Shown: piece after piece, positions 1 through 5,822 of the stretch
How positions within the stretch are numbered: the stretch's first letter is position 1
Layout of the letters: each line of letters opens with the position of its first letter
Assembly (NCBI GenBank): GCA_012516015.1
Contig: JAAYXG010000564.1
Coordinates: 1 to 6,752, forward strand
DNA: 6,752 nucleotides
Direction of reading: 5' to 3'
DNA from: Lysobacteraceae bacterium
GTDB taxonomy: Bacteria; Pseudomonadota; Gammaproteobacteria; Steroidobacterales; Steroidobacteraceae
The notes under the pieces: model-generated
What the model was told of the DNA's origin: nothing
Databases searched by the model: none
Seen by the model: the letters and a program-made list of their open reading frames with translations, nothing else
Position numbers and translations under genes: made by a program

Positions 1-1714
1 GCGTCTGTGCAACCTCGGGAGATTCGGCGCCGAGCTGTTCGGTGCGCGTTTCGAGTGCACGCTCGAGCTCGGCCTTTGCCTCCTCCAGCCTACCGCTCGC
101 CAATAGCGCAATGCCGAGCTCGTTCGTAATCGCAGCCGCCTGCACGCTCCTAGCGCCGTGGATCGTCTCTTGCGCACTGCGCGCCCGCTGCAGGAGCGGG
201 ATCGCCTCGTCGGGTACGCCGAGACGATTGTAGATTTGCCCGATCGTTCCAGTGAGCGCCGCTAACGTTTCCGGATGATCCATCAAACCGTGCGTGATCC
301 GCTCCGCGCCTTTGTCGAGCAGCTCGCGCGCGGTGACCAAGTTGCTTCGAGTCTTGTAGGGGTCCGATTGCTCGAAGAGCTCGACGAGGAACGAGGACAC
401 ACGCTCGGCACGCAGCCGTTCCTGTTCGGTGCGCTGCATCTGCAGGAACATCGCGAGCACGAAGGCCGCCAGCAACACCGCTGACATCGATGCGATCGCC
501 GCGCCGACGGCATGCCGAGAGAGAAACTTGCGTGCTCGATACGTCCAGGTGTCGCGCACGGCCGTAACGGGGCGCCCGGCCAAGTAGCGGTGGATGTCGC
601 CTGCGAGCTGCTCGACGCTCTTGTAGCGGCGGTCCGGCTCGATGCGCAGCGCCTTGTGCACGATCGTATCCAGATCGCCCGCGAGCACGCGCTTCAGTTT
701 GTGTGTCGTCGTTGCGCGCCGCTCGGCGATCAAGTCCGATTCTTCCGCGCTCGATAGCGAGCGAGAAAGCGTTGGCAGCCTGCCCTCCAGCAGATCCTTC
801 TCGATCTCGTGCGCGCTGCGCTGACGACGTTGATGAGGCAGGCGTCCGCACAGGAGCAGATACAGCAGGACACCGAGCGAATAGACGTCCGTTGCCGTCG
901 TGACAGGTAGGCCGAGGATCTGCTCCGGAGCCGCGAAATCCGGCGTCATCGCTCGCCCGCCGAGGCGGGTGAGCTCGGTTTCGCCGGCCGCTTCCTCGTT
1001 CTCGAGCAGCTTCGCGATACCGAAGTCGAGCAGCTTGATCTCGCCGTCGCGGGTGACCAGGATGTTGGGCGGCTTGAGATCGCGATGGATGACAAGATGC
1101 GCGTGTGCATGCGACACGGCTGCACAGATTTGCAGGAACAGATTGAGGCGCGCGGGGATGTCGAGCTTGCGCTCATCGCACCAGGTGTCGATCGGGATAC
1201 CTTCTTCGACGTACTCGAGCACGAGGTACGACACGCCGAGCGGCGTCGATCCCGCATCCAGCAAGCGTGCGATGTTCGGGTGCGACAAATGACCGAGGAT
1301 CTTTCCTTCGCGGAGGAAGCGTTCGCGCGCGGACGATTGCGCGATGTGCGCATGCAGGATCTTGACCGCGACGAGACCGTCGAAGCGTCCGTCGCTGCGG
1401 CGGGCGAGCCATACCTCGCCCATGCCGCCGATGCCGAGCTGCCGCAGCAATCGATACGCGCCGAAACGGACGTCCGCCGCGGGCGCGTCCGAGGACGCCT
1501 GTGCATCCGTGGCACGCCGGCCGCCCGGAATGGCGGTCGCCTCGTGCGATCGGTGCGCACCGAGCAGCGTGAGCACGCGCGCATACAGCTCCGGGCTCGA
1601 CGTCGCAAGCTGCGCGAGCTCGTGGCTTCGCGCCGCAGGCTCGAGCGCCGCGATGTGTTCGAACAATGCGAAGGCTTTGCGCCAAATCTCCGCTGAGGAT
1701 GGGGCTGATTGCAT
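1..1714 (-). CDS. Receptor-like serine/threonine protein kinase with C-terminal TPRs (3' end outside window)
   Basis: This is an open frame of 571 residues with no stop before the window edge. The kinase domain covers about residues 86-380. It has the glycine loop GIGGMGEV (94-101), the ATP-binding lysine in AVK (K118), the helix-C glutamate in ERFLREG (E136), the catalytic HRDLKPPN (210-217, D212), DFG (230-232), APE (262-264) and the subdomain IX aspartate in DVYSLG (D276), so every catalytic residue is present. One membrane helix (about 401-424) should place the kinase in the cytoplasm and the C-terminus in the periplasm. Two helical repeats start near 481 and 523; their 42-residue spacing fits the longer TPR type that binds proteins. 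Known relatives (Hanks-type bacterial kinases) phosphorylate Ser/Thr, but the substrate cannot be read here. The N-terminus has the helical lead-in common in this kinase-TPR family. The ATG at 1714 has only a weak AAGG about 10 bases upstream. Relatives are often encoded after an ECF sigma factor, but none is seen here. Confidence 0.93.
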   Translation of the reverse strand, partial: MQSAPSSAEIWRKAFALFEHIAALEPAARSHELAQLATSSPELYARVLTLLGAHRSHEATAIPGGRRATDAQASSDAPAADVRFGAYRLLRQLGIGGMGEVWLARRSDGRFDGLVAVKILHAHIAQSSARERFLREGKILGHLSHPNIARLLDAGSTPLGVSYLVLEYVEEGIPIDTWCDERKLDIPARLNLFLQICAAVSHAHAHLVIHRDLKPPNILVTRDGEIKLLDFGIAKLLENEEAAGETELTRLGGRAMTPDFAAPEQILGLPVTTATDVYSLGVLLYLLLCGRLPHQRRQRSAHEIEKDLLEGRLPTLSRSLSSAEESDLIAERRATTTHKLKRVLAGDLDTIVHKALRIEPDRRYKSVEQLAGDIHRYLAGRPVTAVRDTWTYRARKFLSRHAVGAAIASMSAVLLAAFVLAMFLQMQRTEQERLRAERVSSFLVELFEQSDPYKTRSNLVTARELLDKGAERITHGLMDHPETLAALTGTIGQIYNRLGVPDEAIPLLQRARSAQETIHGARSVQAAAITNELGIALLASGRLEEAKAELERALETRTEQLGAESPEVAQT

Positions 1715-1768
1715 GGCACGACGACCTTGCGAGCGTGCACGAGTCGTTGTTGCCCAGCACGCGCCCAC

Positions 1769-1774
1769 ATCATA
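1769..1774 (-). promoter_or_regulatory. Candidate -10 element for the kinase gene
   Basis: The minus strand reads TATGAT, five of six matches to the sigma-70 -10 consensus, about 55 bases before the kinase ATG. No convincing -35 box lies 16-18 bases upstream (nearest is TGTCGT), so this is a guess from one element. Confidence 0.25.
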
Positions 1775-1808
1775 GGCGCGCGCACGATGGAACGACACTG
1801 TTTGCTAT

Positions 1809-1848
1809 GCCGCAGTGCGGCGAAGCGACTCGGTGTTGCCGCTACACC
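1809..1848 (-). terminator. Two small hairpins after the AraC-family gene, possible weak terminator
   Basis: Just beyond the stop codon at 1861 the minus strand can form GGTGT/ACACC (1844-1848 with 1832-1836) and then GCCGC/GCGGC with a 3-base loop (1817-1821 with 1809-1813). Neither is followed by a T run, so any termination would need Rho or be inefficient. Confidence 0.2.
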
Positions 1849-1860
1849 TCGCGCACGTGC

Positions 1861-2772
1861 TCACTCGAGCGGGAGATAGATATCGCTGATCGCCTCGTGC
1901 TCGGGTACGTCGGGGAAGAAGCGCACACGTCGCAGGAACAACGGAAAGTCGCGAAGCGATTCGCCGCTTTGGGGTAGCCAGTCTGAGTACAGCCAGCGAA
2001 TGCTTTCGCCGAGTGTGTTGTCCGAGCCGACGTGTCGCAGGACGGCGCATCGTCCGGCTGGGATCGATTTGGTCTTCACGATCGGGTCGCCGTTCCCGAT
2101 CTCGTGCTTCATTTCCGCGCACAGATCGAACCGAAACTCCTCGGGTTCGGTGTCTTCGGGATCGTCGTAAAGGATGTTGAACGTGGCGCTGATCGACGGC
2201 GGCAACCGATTTCGCTTGCGCCAATCGATGAAGCGGCGAATCGTCTCGCCGAGCAAGCCCGGATCGCCGCGATGCTCGAACACGGCGACGGAAGTTTCGG
2301 GGAAGTCGACGATCTCGACCTGCTCGCGTGTCGTTGGCTTCATATGCGTGATCCTCGCGTTGCGAATCGGTTCGTAGCTGTCCTGCCAGCGATCCCATCG
2401 CGGCTCCGAGCGAAACTCTGACGGAGACTGGCCGCATAGCTTCTTGAAAGCGCGCGCGAATGCTTCCGGTGCTTCGTAGCCGCTCTCGAGCGCGATCTCG
2501 AGCACCGAACGACTGCTGCGAAACGCAAGCTGGTGAGCATCGCGCTTCAAGCGTGTCAGTTGCACGTATCGGAACGGACCGATGCCGAAGAGCGCGGCAA
2601 ACTGTCGTTGAAGGTGGAACTTCGAGACGTGGGCGATCTGGCTCAGGTGTTCGAGCGACAGATTCTCATCCGCTAGGTGCGCGTCTATGTAACGGAGGAG
2701 GTCACGCAAGCGCGCGACGTACGCTTCGGTCGTGTTGGCGCCGGCCGCGAATGATCTCGTCGACTCTTCCAT
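1861..2772 (-). CDS. AraC-family transcriptional regulator with GyrI-like effector-binding domain (downstream of pair)
   Basis: From the ATG at 2772 the protein has 303 residues. Residues 18-121 form an AraC DNA-binding domain. The first helix-turn-helix is near 38-59 (LSLEHLSQIAHVSKFHLQRQF) and the second near 88-112, ending in the typical GYEAPEAFARAFKKLCGQSPSEF. After a linker, residues 150-303 match the GyrI/AraC effector-binding fold: VEIVDFPETSVAVFEHRG at its start, AGRCAVLRHVG in the middle, DIYLPL at the end. Family members bind a small ligand in this domain and switch transcription, but the ligand is unknown here. The same frame is open up to an ATG at 2865, four bases below the stop of the upstream AraC gene. 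That would add 31 arginine-rich residues and suggest translational coupling. I prefer 2772 because the extension looks unlike protein of this family, although neither start has a strong Shine-Dalgarno site. It is probably co-transcribed with the gene ending at 2870. Confidence 0.9.
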   Translation of the reverse strand: MEESTRSFAAGANTTEAYVARLRDLLRYIDAHLADENLSLEHLSQIAHVSKFHLQRQFAALFGIGPFRYVQLTRLKRDAHQLAFRSSRSVLEIALESGYEAPEAFARAFKKLCGQSPSEFRSEPRWDRWQDSYEPIRNARITHMKPTTREQVEIVDFPETSVAVFEHRGDPGLLGETIRRFIDWRKRNRLPPSISATFNILYDDPEDTEPEEFRFDLCAEMKHEIGNGDPIVKTKSIPAGRCAVLRHVGSDNTLGESIRWLYSDWLPQSGESLRDFPLFLRRVRFFPDVPEHEAISDIYLPLE

Positions 2773-2869
2773 GCGGACAGCGTACCTGCGGAAGGCGGCG
2801 AAGTGCCTGACAGAAGTTGCGGGAACGACGTGGCGTCGGCGTTCGGTGGCGCGCTTACGCCGCATTGTC

Positions 2870-3727
2870 TCAATCGTGCGTCCGCTCCGCTTGCCTCGGC
2901 GCGATGGGTACCCAGATCTCGAAGCCTCCCATGCCCGTGCGCCCGTCGAAGCTCGGCGGGTAGCGCTCGAAGAGCGGAGCGTCGACGATCTCGTATCCGG
3001 ATTCGGGGAGCCACGTCGAGAAGATGCCGTTGAAAGTCTGAGTGACGGATGCCACGTGGTCGCGATGCTGGAACACGGCGTACCGTTGCGGTCCGATGCG
3101 AAGGCGCGCGAACTCCGGAGGCACCGTCGAGAAATCCTTCACCTCCACGCCGCACAAATAGTCCATGTTGCCGTCGTCGTCGGTGTTGTAGCAGACGCCA
3201 TACGCATCCTGCCCGATCTGCGATGGAATGTGCCCCAGGTGCGCGGAGAAGCGCTGCCATTGCAGCGGGATGGCTGCGCGCATCGCGCAGTTGTAGCGCT
3301 CGCTGGAACCGGCGATGAGCAAGGCGCCTCGTTCCTGAATGGTGGGCGCCGCAAGCGGAGTGTTCATGATGCTCTCCAGTCTCAAGGGAGGGACGAGTGT
3401 CAGACCACGACAGTGCCCTTGAGCGCGTACGGCTTCAGGGGTGATGCCGAACTGATCTCGAAAGGCGCGCGTGAATGCCTCGTGCGACCCGTAACCGTGA
3501 TCGAGCGCGATGGTGAGAATGTTGTCCGTTCCATCGACGAGCCGCTTCGCCGCTTCCGTCAATCTGCGCCCTCGCAGATAACGCTGCATCGGCTGTCCGA
3601 CGAGCGTTGCGAACGCTCGCGAGAGGTAGAAGCGCGAGACCTGGCTGATCTGCGCCAAATCATCCAGAGTGACTTCCTCTTTGAAGTGACTCTCGATGTA
3701 CCAAAGGGCTTTGCTGACCGGATTCAC
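2870..3727 (-). CDS. AraC-family transcriptional regulator with GyrI-like effector-binding domain (upstream of pair)
   Basis: The protein has 285 residues and begins at a GTG. An in-frame TGA lies nine bases upstream and the HTH domain starts almost at once, so this start is well fixed even though the only ribosome site is a weak GTGAG. Residues 5-104 are the AraC DNA-binding domain, with helix-turn-helix motifs near 20-41 (LDDLAQISQVSRFYLSRAFA) and 68-92 (ALDHGYGSHEAFTRAFRDQFG). Residues 121-276 form a GyrI-like ligand-binding domain, with the characteristic YAVFQHRDHV and GGFEIWVPI segments. Its domain order is the same as in its downstream neighbour, but the sequences differ widely, so this is an old duplication or two independent members rather than a recent copy. 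No enzyme or transporter target lies beside it. It is likely first in a two-gene operon. The 8-bp repeat and short palindrome in its leader could be where it or its partner binds (inference). Confidence 0.92.
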   Translation of the reverse strand: MNPVSKALWYIESHFKEEVTLDDLAQISQVSRFYLSRAFATLVGQPMQRYLRGRRLTEAAKRLVDGTDNILTIALDHGYGSHEAFTRAFRDQFGITPEAVRAQGHCRGLTLVPPLRLESIMNTPLAAPTIQERGALLIAGSSERYNCAMRAAIPLQWQRFSAHLGHIPSQIGQDAYGVCYNTDDDGNMDYLCGVEVKDFSTVPPEFARLRIGPQRYAVFQHRDHVASVTQTFNGIFSTWLPESGYEIVDAPLFERYPPSFDGRTGMGGFEIWVPIAPRQAERTHD

Positions 3728-3760
3728 GTTGCGAGCTCACGAGACACGGCTGCACTGTGC

Positions 3761-3773
3761 CTCGACCGTCGAG
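3761..3773. promoter_or_regulatory. 13-bp palindrome in the leader of the AraC pair
   Basis: CTCGA-CCG-TCGAG is a perfect inverted repeat with a 3-base centre, 34 bases before the GTG start at 3727. Its position would suit an operator or a small leader hairpin. There is no direct evidence of binding, and palindromes of this length occur by chance in GC-rich DNA. Confidence 0.2.
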
Positions 3774-3799
3774 ATGAGGTTTGATCGAGTTTGCTATAA

Positions 3800-3845
3800 G
3801 GACGTGTGGACGTGTCGATGTGTGGACGTGCGGACGTGCGGACGC
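3800..3845. repeat. 8-bp direct tandem repeat, about 5.7 units
   Basis: Consecutive 8-base units read GGACGTGT, GGACGTGT, CGATGTGT, GGACGTGC, GGACGTGC and a partial GGACGC. They lie in the spacer before the AraC pair. On the minus strand the array, read as CACGTCC repeats, ends directly before TTATAG, a weak -10-like sequence. It may be an operator array or a slippage-prone simple repeat. The third unit carries two changes (G1C, C4T), so the array is not perfectly homogenised. Confidence 0.8.
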
Positions 3846-3881
3846 AAGAAGGCCATTGAATCTCGACGCTGTTCTGATGCC

Positions 3882-3920
3882 CGCGCGTCCGGATCGGGGG
3901 TGCTTATGGCTACACGCGCG
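3882..3920 (-). terminator. GC-rich inverted repeat directly after the stop of the 172-residue gene
   Basis: Seven-base arms CGCGCGT/ACGCGCG (3914-3920 with 3882-3888 on the minus strand) are separated by 25 bases and touch the TAG at 3921. No T run follows, and the arms are simple CG alternation, so this is weak as an intrinsic terminator. Confidence 0.2.
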
Positions 3921-4439
3921 CTACGAATCGACCATGGCTTGCAAGCGCTTGTCCGCGTCGCGTGCGAGCAGGCTCAAGAGGCGGATCATGCCTTTGAAAC
4001 GGGCATTGAATAATTTCTCGGGCGGCTCGATGGCCGAGCGGGCCGGGATCCAGCGGTAGCTCGCGGCGGCGAAATCGAGCTGACGTATCGCGCGGCGCAT
4101 TCGCTTCTTCACGTCGCGCGGCAAAACGTGATCGCAGACCTTCATCAGGCGCTCGAGTCGGGCGCGCATGTCCTTGATCGCCTCGTCGAAGAGAGGGCGG
4201 AAGCGCTCGTAGCGTTCAGGCGTGTAGTCGGGAATCCATTCCGCGAGCATCAGATCCCAGACGTCGAGGTACGCATGCGAGCTCACGTGGCGCGCCTCGC
4301 GCCCGGCGAGCTGCATGAAGTGCGCTTTCCAGAGGTGGCATTCGAGCCGCAGCATCAGGAGCGCCTCGAGGTGGATCTCGAAGGCATCGGGCGAGAGATT
4401 GATCGCTTGCTCGGAGCGGCTTTGCAGATTCGCGCTCAT
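3921..4439 (-). CDS. Hypothetical helical protein, 172 residues
   Basis: I do not recognise this protein. The ATG at 4439 is well supported by GAAGGG ending five bases upstream. The sequence is predicted by eye to be almost wholly helical, soluble and rich in Arg, Leu and Ala, with no signal peptide or membrane segment. Notable parts are a helix rich in Leu, Met and His at 21-45 (EIHLEALLMLRLECHLWKAH), a tryptophan/tyrosine patch at 57-80 (YLDVWDLMLAEWIPDYTPER), a basic stretch KKRMRR at 111-116, and ASYRWIPARSAIEPPEKLFN at 126-145, which looks like a conserved loop. Cys and His are few and no metal-binding pattern is evident. The helical make-up would suit a small bundle or an adaptor, but no function can be assigned. 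It shares orientation with the AraC pair 193 bp downstream; co-regulation is possible but unproven. Codon use looks like that of its neighbours. Confidence 0.8.
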   Translation of the reverse strand: MSANLQSRSEQAINLSPDAFEIHLEALLMLRLECHLWKAHFMQLAGREARHVSSHAYLDVWDLMLAEWIPDYTPERYERFRPLFDEAIKDMRARLERLMKVCDHVLPRDVKKRMRRAIRQLDFAAASYRWIPARSAIEPPEKLFNARFKGMIRLLSLLARDADKRLQAMVDS

Positions 4440-4521
4440 GGCACCCTTCGAGCGTTCTGATTCCCCTGGCGCCTATCATGCACCCGACGACCCTGAAAGA
4501 TAAATAGCGCATTGCAAACGC

Positions 4522-4545
4522 GTCCGGGCCTGGTGCCGGGCTTTT
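4522..4545 (+). terminator. Plus-strand terminator-like hairpin with T5 tail
   Basis: GTCCGG pairs with CCGGGC (4522-4527 with 4536-4541, one G-T pair) around an 8-base loop, followed by TTTTT at 4542-4546. This looks like a modest Rho-independent terminator reading rightward. No plus-strand gene lies upstream; everything to the left is coded on the minus strand. It could end an antisense or small RNA, or be chance. Confidence 0.35.
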
Positions 4546-4556
4546 TGACGGATGGC

Positions 4557-4578
4557 AGTCGACAATCGAGAGTCGACA
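4557..4578. repeat. Direct repeat AGTCGACA, each copy containing the palindrome GTCGAC
   Basis: AGTCGACA occurs at 4557-4564 and again at 4571-4578. Because GTCGAC is itself palindromic, the two copies can also pair as a 6-bp stem with an 8-base loop. It lies about 40 bases beyond the DUF4197 stop codon, where a 3'-end structure would sit. Confidence 0.6.
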
Positions 4579-4591
4579 GCCAGTAAGAAGA

Positions 4592-4611
4592 GGGGCGCCA
4601 ACCGGCGCTCT
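4592..4611 (-). terminator. Possible weak terminator after the DUF4197 gene
   Basis: Four bases past the TAG at 4615 the minus strand forms GCGCC/GGCGC around a short GGTT-type loop (arms about 4604-4608 and 4595-4599). The sequence CCCTCTTCTT follows, a broken pyrimidine run. Stem and tail are both short, so confidence is low. Confidence 0.35.
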
Positions 4612-4614
4612 GCG

Positions 4615-5337
4615 CTAGCGCCCGAACACGGCCGCGATCGCGCTGCTGCCGCGGCCGAGCGGGTCGCGCCTGATCAGCTTCTCTTCTTCGGCGACCTGAC
4701 TGAACAAGGCATCGAGGCTTTGCGTCAGGGCATGTTGCTCCAAGTCGAGATTCGGTTTGTTCTGAATGGGCAACGCGTTGTATGCGTTCAGCATCTGCTT
4801 GTACTGCCGATAGAACCCGAGCTGCTCGAGATGACGTTGCATGATCGGCAGATAGCGTTGCCGCAACGAGGCTTCGGTCTGCCGTCGGAAGTAGTCCGTC
4901 GCTGCGGTTTCATGACCGCGCACGATGCCGAGCGCGTCGCTGATCGTCATTGCGCGGATCGCATCGATGAAAACCGTCTTCGCCTCTGCCGCGGCTTGCT
5001 CGGCGCCTTGGTTCATGAGCGCTTCGATGCTATCGATCTGACCGCCCAGACCGAAGTCGCGCAGACGGCTTGCAATCGGCTGCACTTGCTGCGGCAGCCT
5101 GATTCGGTACACGGGATGATTGCTGTAGCCGCCTGGCTTCGACAGCAGATCCGAAGCGCGAATGCTGCCGAGCTCGAGCGATTCTTTCACCGCGCGTGCG
5201 AGCGCGGACTGACCCTGCGCTCCAGAGGCCACACTGCCGTCCTGCAGGACCTGAGACATCTCGGCGCAGCTCGTGAGCCAGAGCGCGACGATGACGATCT
5301 GCACGCGAAAGAGAAATGCCGCACCGAGCTTGGTCAT
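4615..5337 (-). CDS. DUF4197 domain-containing lipoprotein
   Basis: The protein has 240 residues. The ATG at 5337 is fixed by a strong GGAGG seven bases upstream and by the signal peptide it opens: a hydrophobic core at about 5-21 and a lipobox LTSC ending at Cys24, so the mature form should be a lipid-anchored envelope protein. Asp at +2 is absent (AEM follows the Cys), which favours the outer membrane. Residues 44-240 match the DUF4197 family: ALARAVKESLELG, GGYSNHPVYRIRLP (69-82), EAKTVFIDAIRAMTISDALG (118-137), ATDYFRRQTEASLRQRYLP and the C-terminal LDALFSQVAEEEKLIRRDP (208-226). The length is usual for the family. Function is unknown: many members are annotated only as DUF4197 and no enzyme motif is visible. 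The frame is open 53 codons further upstream, but that stretch is basic and would put the signal peptide inside the protein. The gene is divergent from the 76-residue gene and appears to be transcribed alone. Confidence 0.93.
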   Translation of the reverse strand: MTKLGAAFLFRVQIVIVALWLTSCAEMSQVLQDGSVASGAQGQSALARAVKESLELGSIRASDLLSKPGGYSNHPVYRIRLPQQVQPIASRLRDFGLGGQIDSIEALMNQGAEQAAAEAKTVFIDAIRAMTISDALGIVRGHETAATDYFRRQTEASLRQRYLPIMQRHLEQLGFYRQYKQMLNAYNALPIQNKPNLDLEQHALTQSLDALFSQVAEEEKLIRRDPLGRGSSAIAAVFGR

Positions 5338-5343
5338 GGTGAT

Positions 5344-5349
5344 CCTCCG
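5344..5349 (-). promoter_or_regulatory. Strong ribosome binding site deciding the DUF4197 start
   Basis: The minus strand reads CGACGGAGGATCACC before the ATG at 5337. GGAGG is close to a full Shine-Dalgarno match at good spacing, and is the clearest in the window. It rules out the longer upstream starts in the same frame. Confidence 0.85.
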
Positions 5350-5363
5350 TCGGATGAAGTCGC

Positions 5364-5369
5364 AGTGTA
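5364..5369 (-). promoter_or_regulatory. Candidate -10 element for the DUF4197 gene
   Basis: TACACT on the minus strand lies about 27 bases before the start codon and matches four of six -10 consensus bases. No good -35 box is seen at the usual distance. The rest of the 218-bp divergent region (5338-5555) shows an A7 run at about 5535-5541 near the rightward gene but no clear paired promoter boxes. Confidence 0.2.
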
Positions 5370-5555
5370 CCTGCTTCGCCGACCAGGCTCGCGAGCAGCG
5401 TTGGCGTCGACACCGCGTGTCGGAGACAATCAATGACGCTGCCGGTCCAGGCCGCCGCTGGAGCCGTGCGGCGCAATGATGCGAACGGCGTCTCACTTTC
5501 CGCCTGCTGGATTCTGTAAAGTGGGATTCGCAGATAAAAAAAGCAGAGCGGCCGT

Positions 5556-5786
5556 ATGCGAATGCTGATCGATCTAGTGAACAATGAGCACGGCTACGCT
5601 CGTATCTTCGCAGAGAGGGAAGGCTTCGGGTACGAGCTCAGCACGTATCGTCCTCTACCAATCCCCGATTTGTTCGGCCGCATGACGGGCTTCGAAACCC
5701 CCGAGGCAGCCTTCCAGGCCGCCGAGCAGCTGCTCGCGTCCGTGCAGCAATCTCTTCAGCGAAGGACCCGACGCCGGCGTCGTTAG
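5556..5786 (+). CDS. Small hypothetical protein, 76 residues, arginine-rich C-terminus
   Basis: I do not recognise this protein. It starts at ATG 5556, with a second possible ATG at 5562; upstream GCAGAG is a weak ribosome site. Residues 1-32 suggest two or three beta strands (MLIDLVNN, YARIFAE, FGYELSTY). Residues 33-46 form a proline-containing loop, and FETPEAAFQAAEQLLASVQQ (46-65) is a clear amphipathic helix. The tail from 69 is eight Arg in ten residues (RRTRRRRR at the end), suited to nucleic-acid or acidic-surface contact. The strand-strand-helix shape recalls small HicB-like folds, but I see no motif that proves it. It is the only plus-strand gene and is convergent with asd. In favour of it being real are a sensible amino-acid mix, codon use similar to its neighbours and the absence of a better frame. 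Against it are the weak start and short length. Confidence 0.6.
   Translation: MRMLIDLVNNEHGYARIFAEREGFGYELSTYRPLPIPDLFGRMTGFETPEAAFQAAEQLLASVQQSLQRRTRRRRR
5769..5782. repeat. 14-bp perfect palindrome at the 3' end of the 76-residue gene
   Basis: CGACGCCGGCGTCG reads the same on both strands and lies over the last arginine codons, ending just before the TAG. As RNA it could fold as CGACG/CGTCG with a CCGG loop. No T run follows. Confidence 0.5.
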
Positions 5787-5796
5787 GCGCGGCTTC

Positions 5797-5818
5797 GATC
5801 AGGAAGAGATCAGGAAAA
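5797..5818. repeat. 11-bp direct tandem repeat, two units
   Basis: GATCAGGAAGA is followed at once by GATCAGGAAAA, one base different. The array abuts the left arm of the long palindrome by about five bases, and the related string CAGGA recurs at the start of that arm. Confidence 0.7.
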
Positions 5819-5822
5819 GAAG

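Noticed and set aside
150..851. A 233-codon minus-strand frame
   Set aside because: It is an out-of-frame reading of the kinase C-terminal part and TPRs; the true frame is open throughout.
946..1785. Minus-strand frames of 279 and 195 codons in the kinase region
   Set aside because: They are out-of-frame readings of the kinase gene, rich in Arg and Ser. The third minus-strand frame gives all the kinase motifs without interruption from 1714 to the window edge.
2732..3784. A 350-codon open frame on the plus strand across both AraC genes
   Set aside because: The opposite strand holds two proteins with clear HTH and GyrI motifs. The plus-strand translation shows no family features and is rich in Arg, as expected of an antisense frame in GC-rich DNA.
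3800..3845. CRISPR-like array
   Set aside because: Units of 8 bp with no spacers are a simple tandem repeat, not a CRISPR.
4216..4512. A minus-strand frame containing GIRTLEG, reminiscent of false proteins read from tRNA ends
   Set aside because: I looked for a tRNA around 4440-4500 and found no T-arm consensus or acceptor stem. The frame mostly overlaps the 172-residue gene out of frame.
4552..5436. A 294-codon plus-strand frame
   Set aside because: It is antisense to the DUF4197 lipoprotein, which has a lipobox, a strong ribosome site and family motifs. The plus-strand frame has no ribosome site and no recognisable domain.
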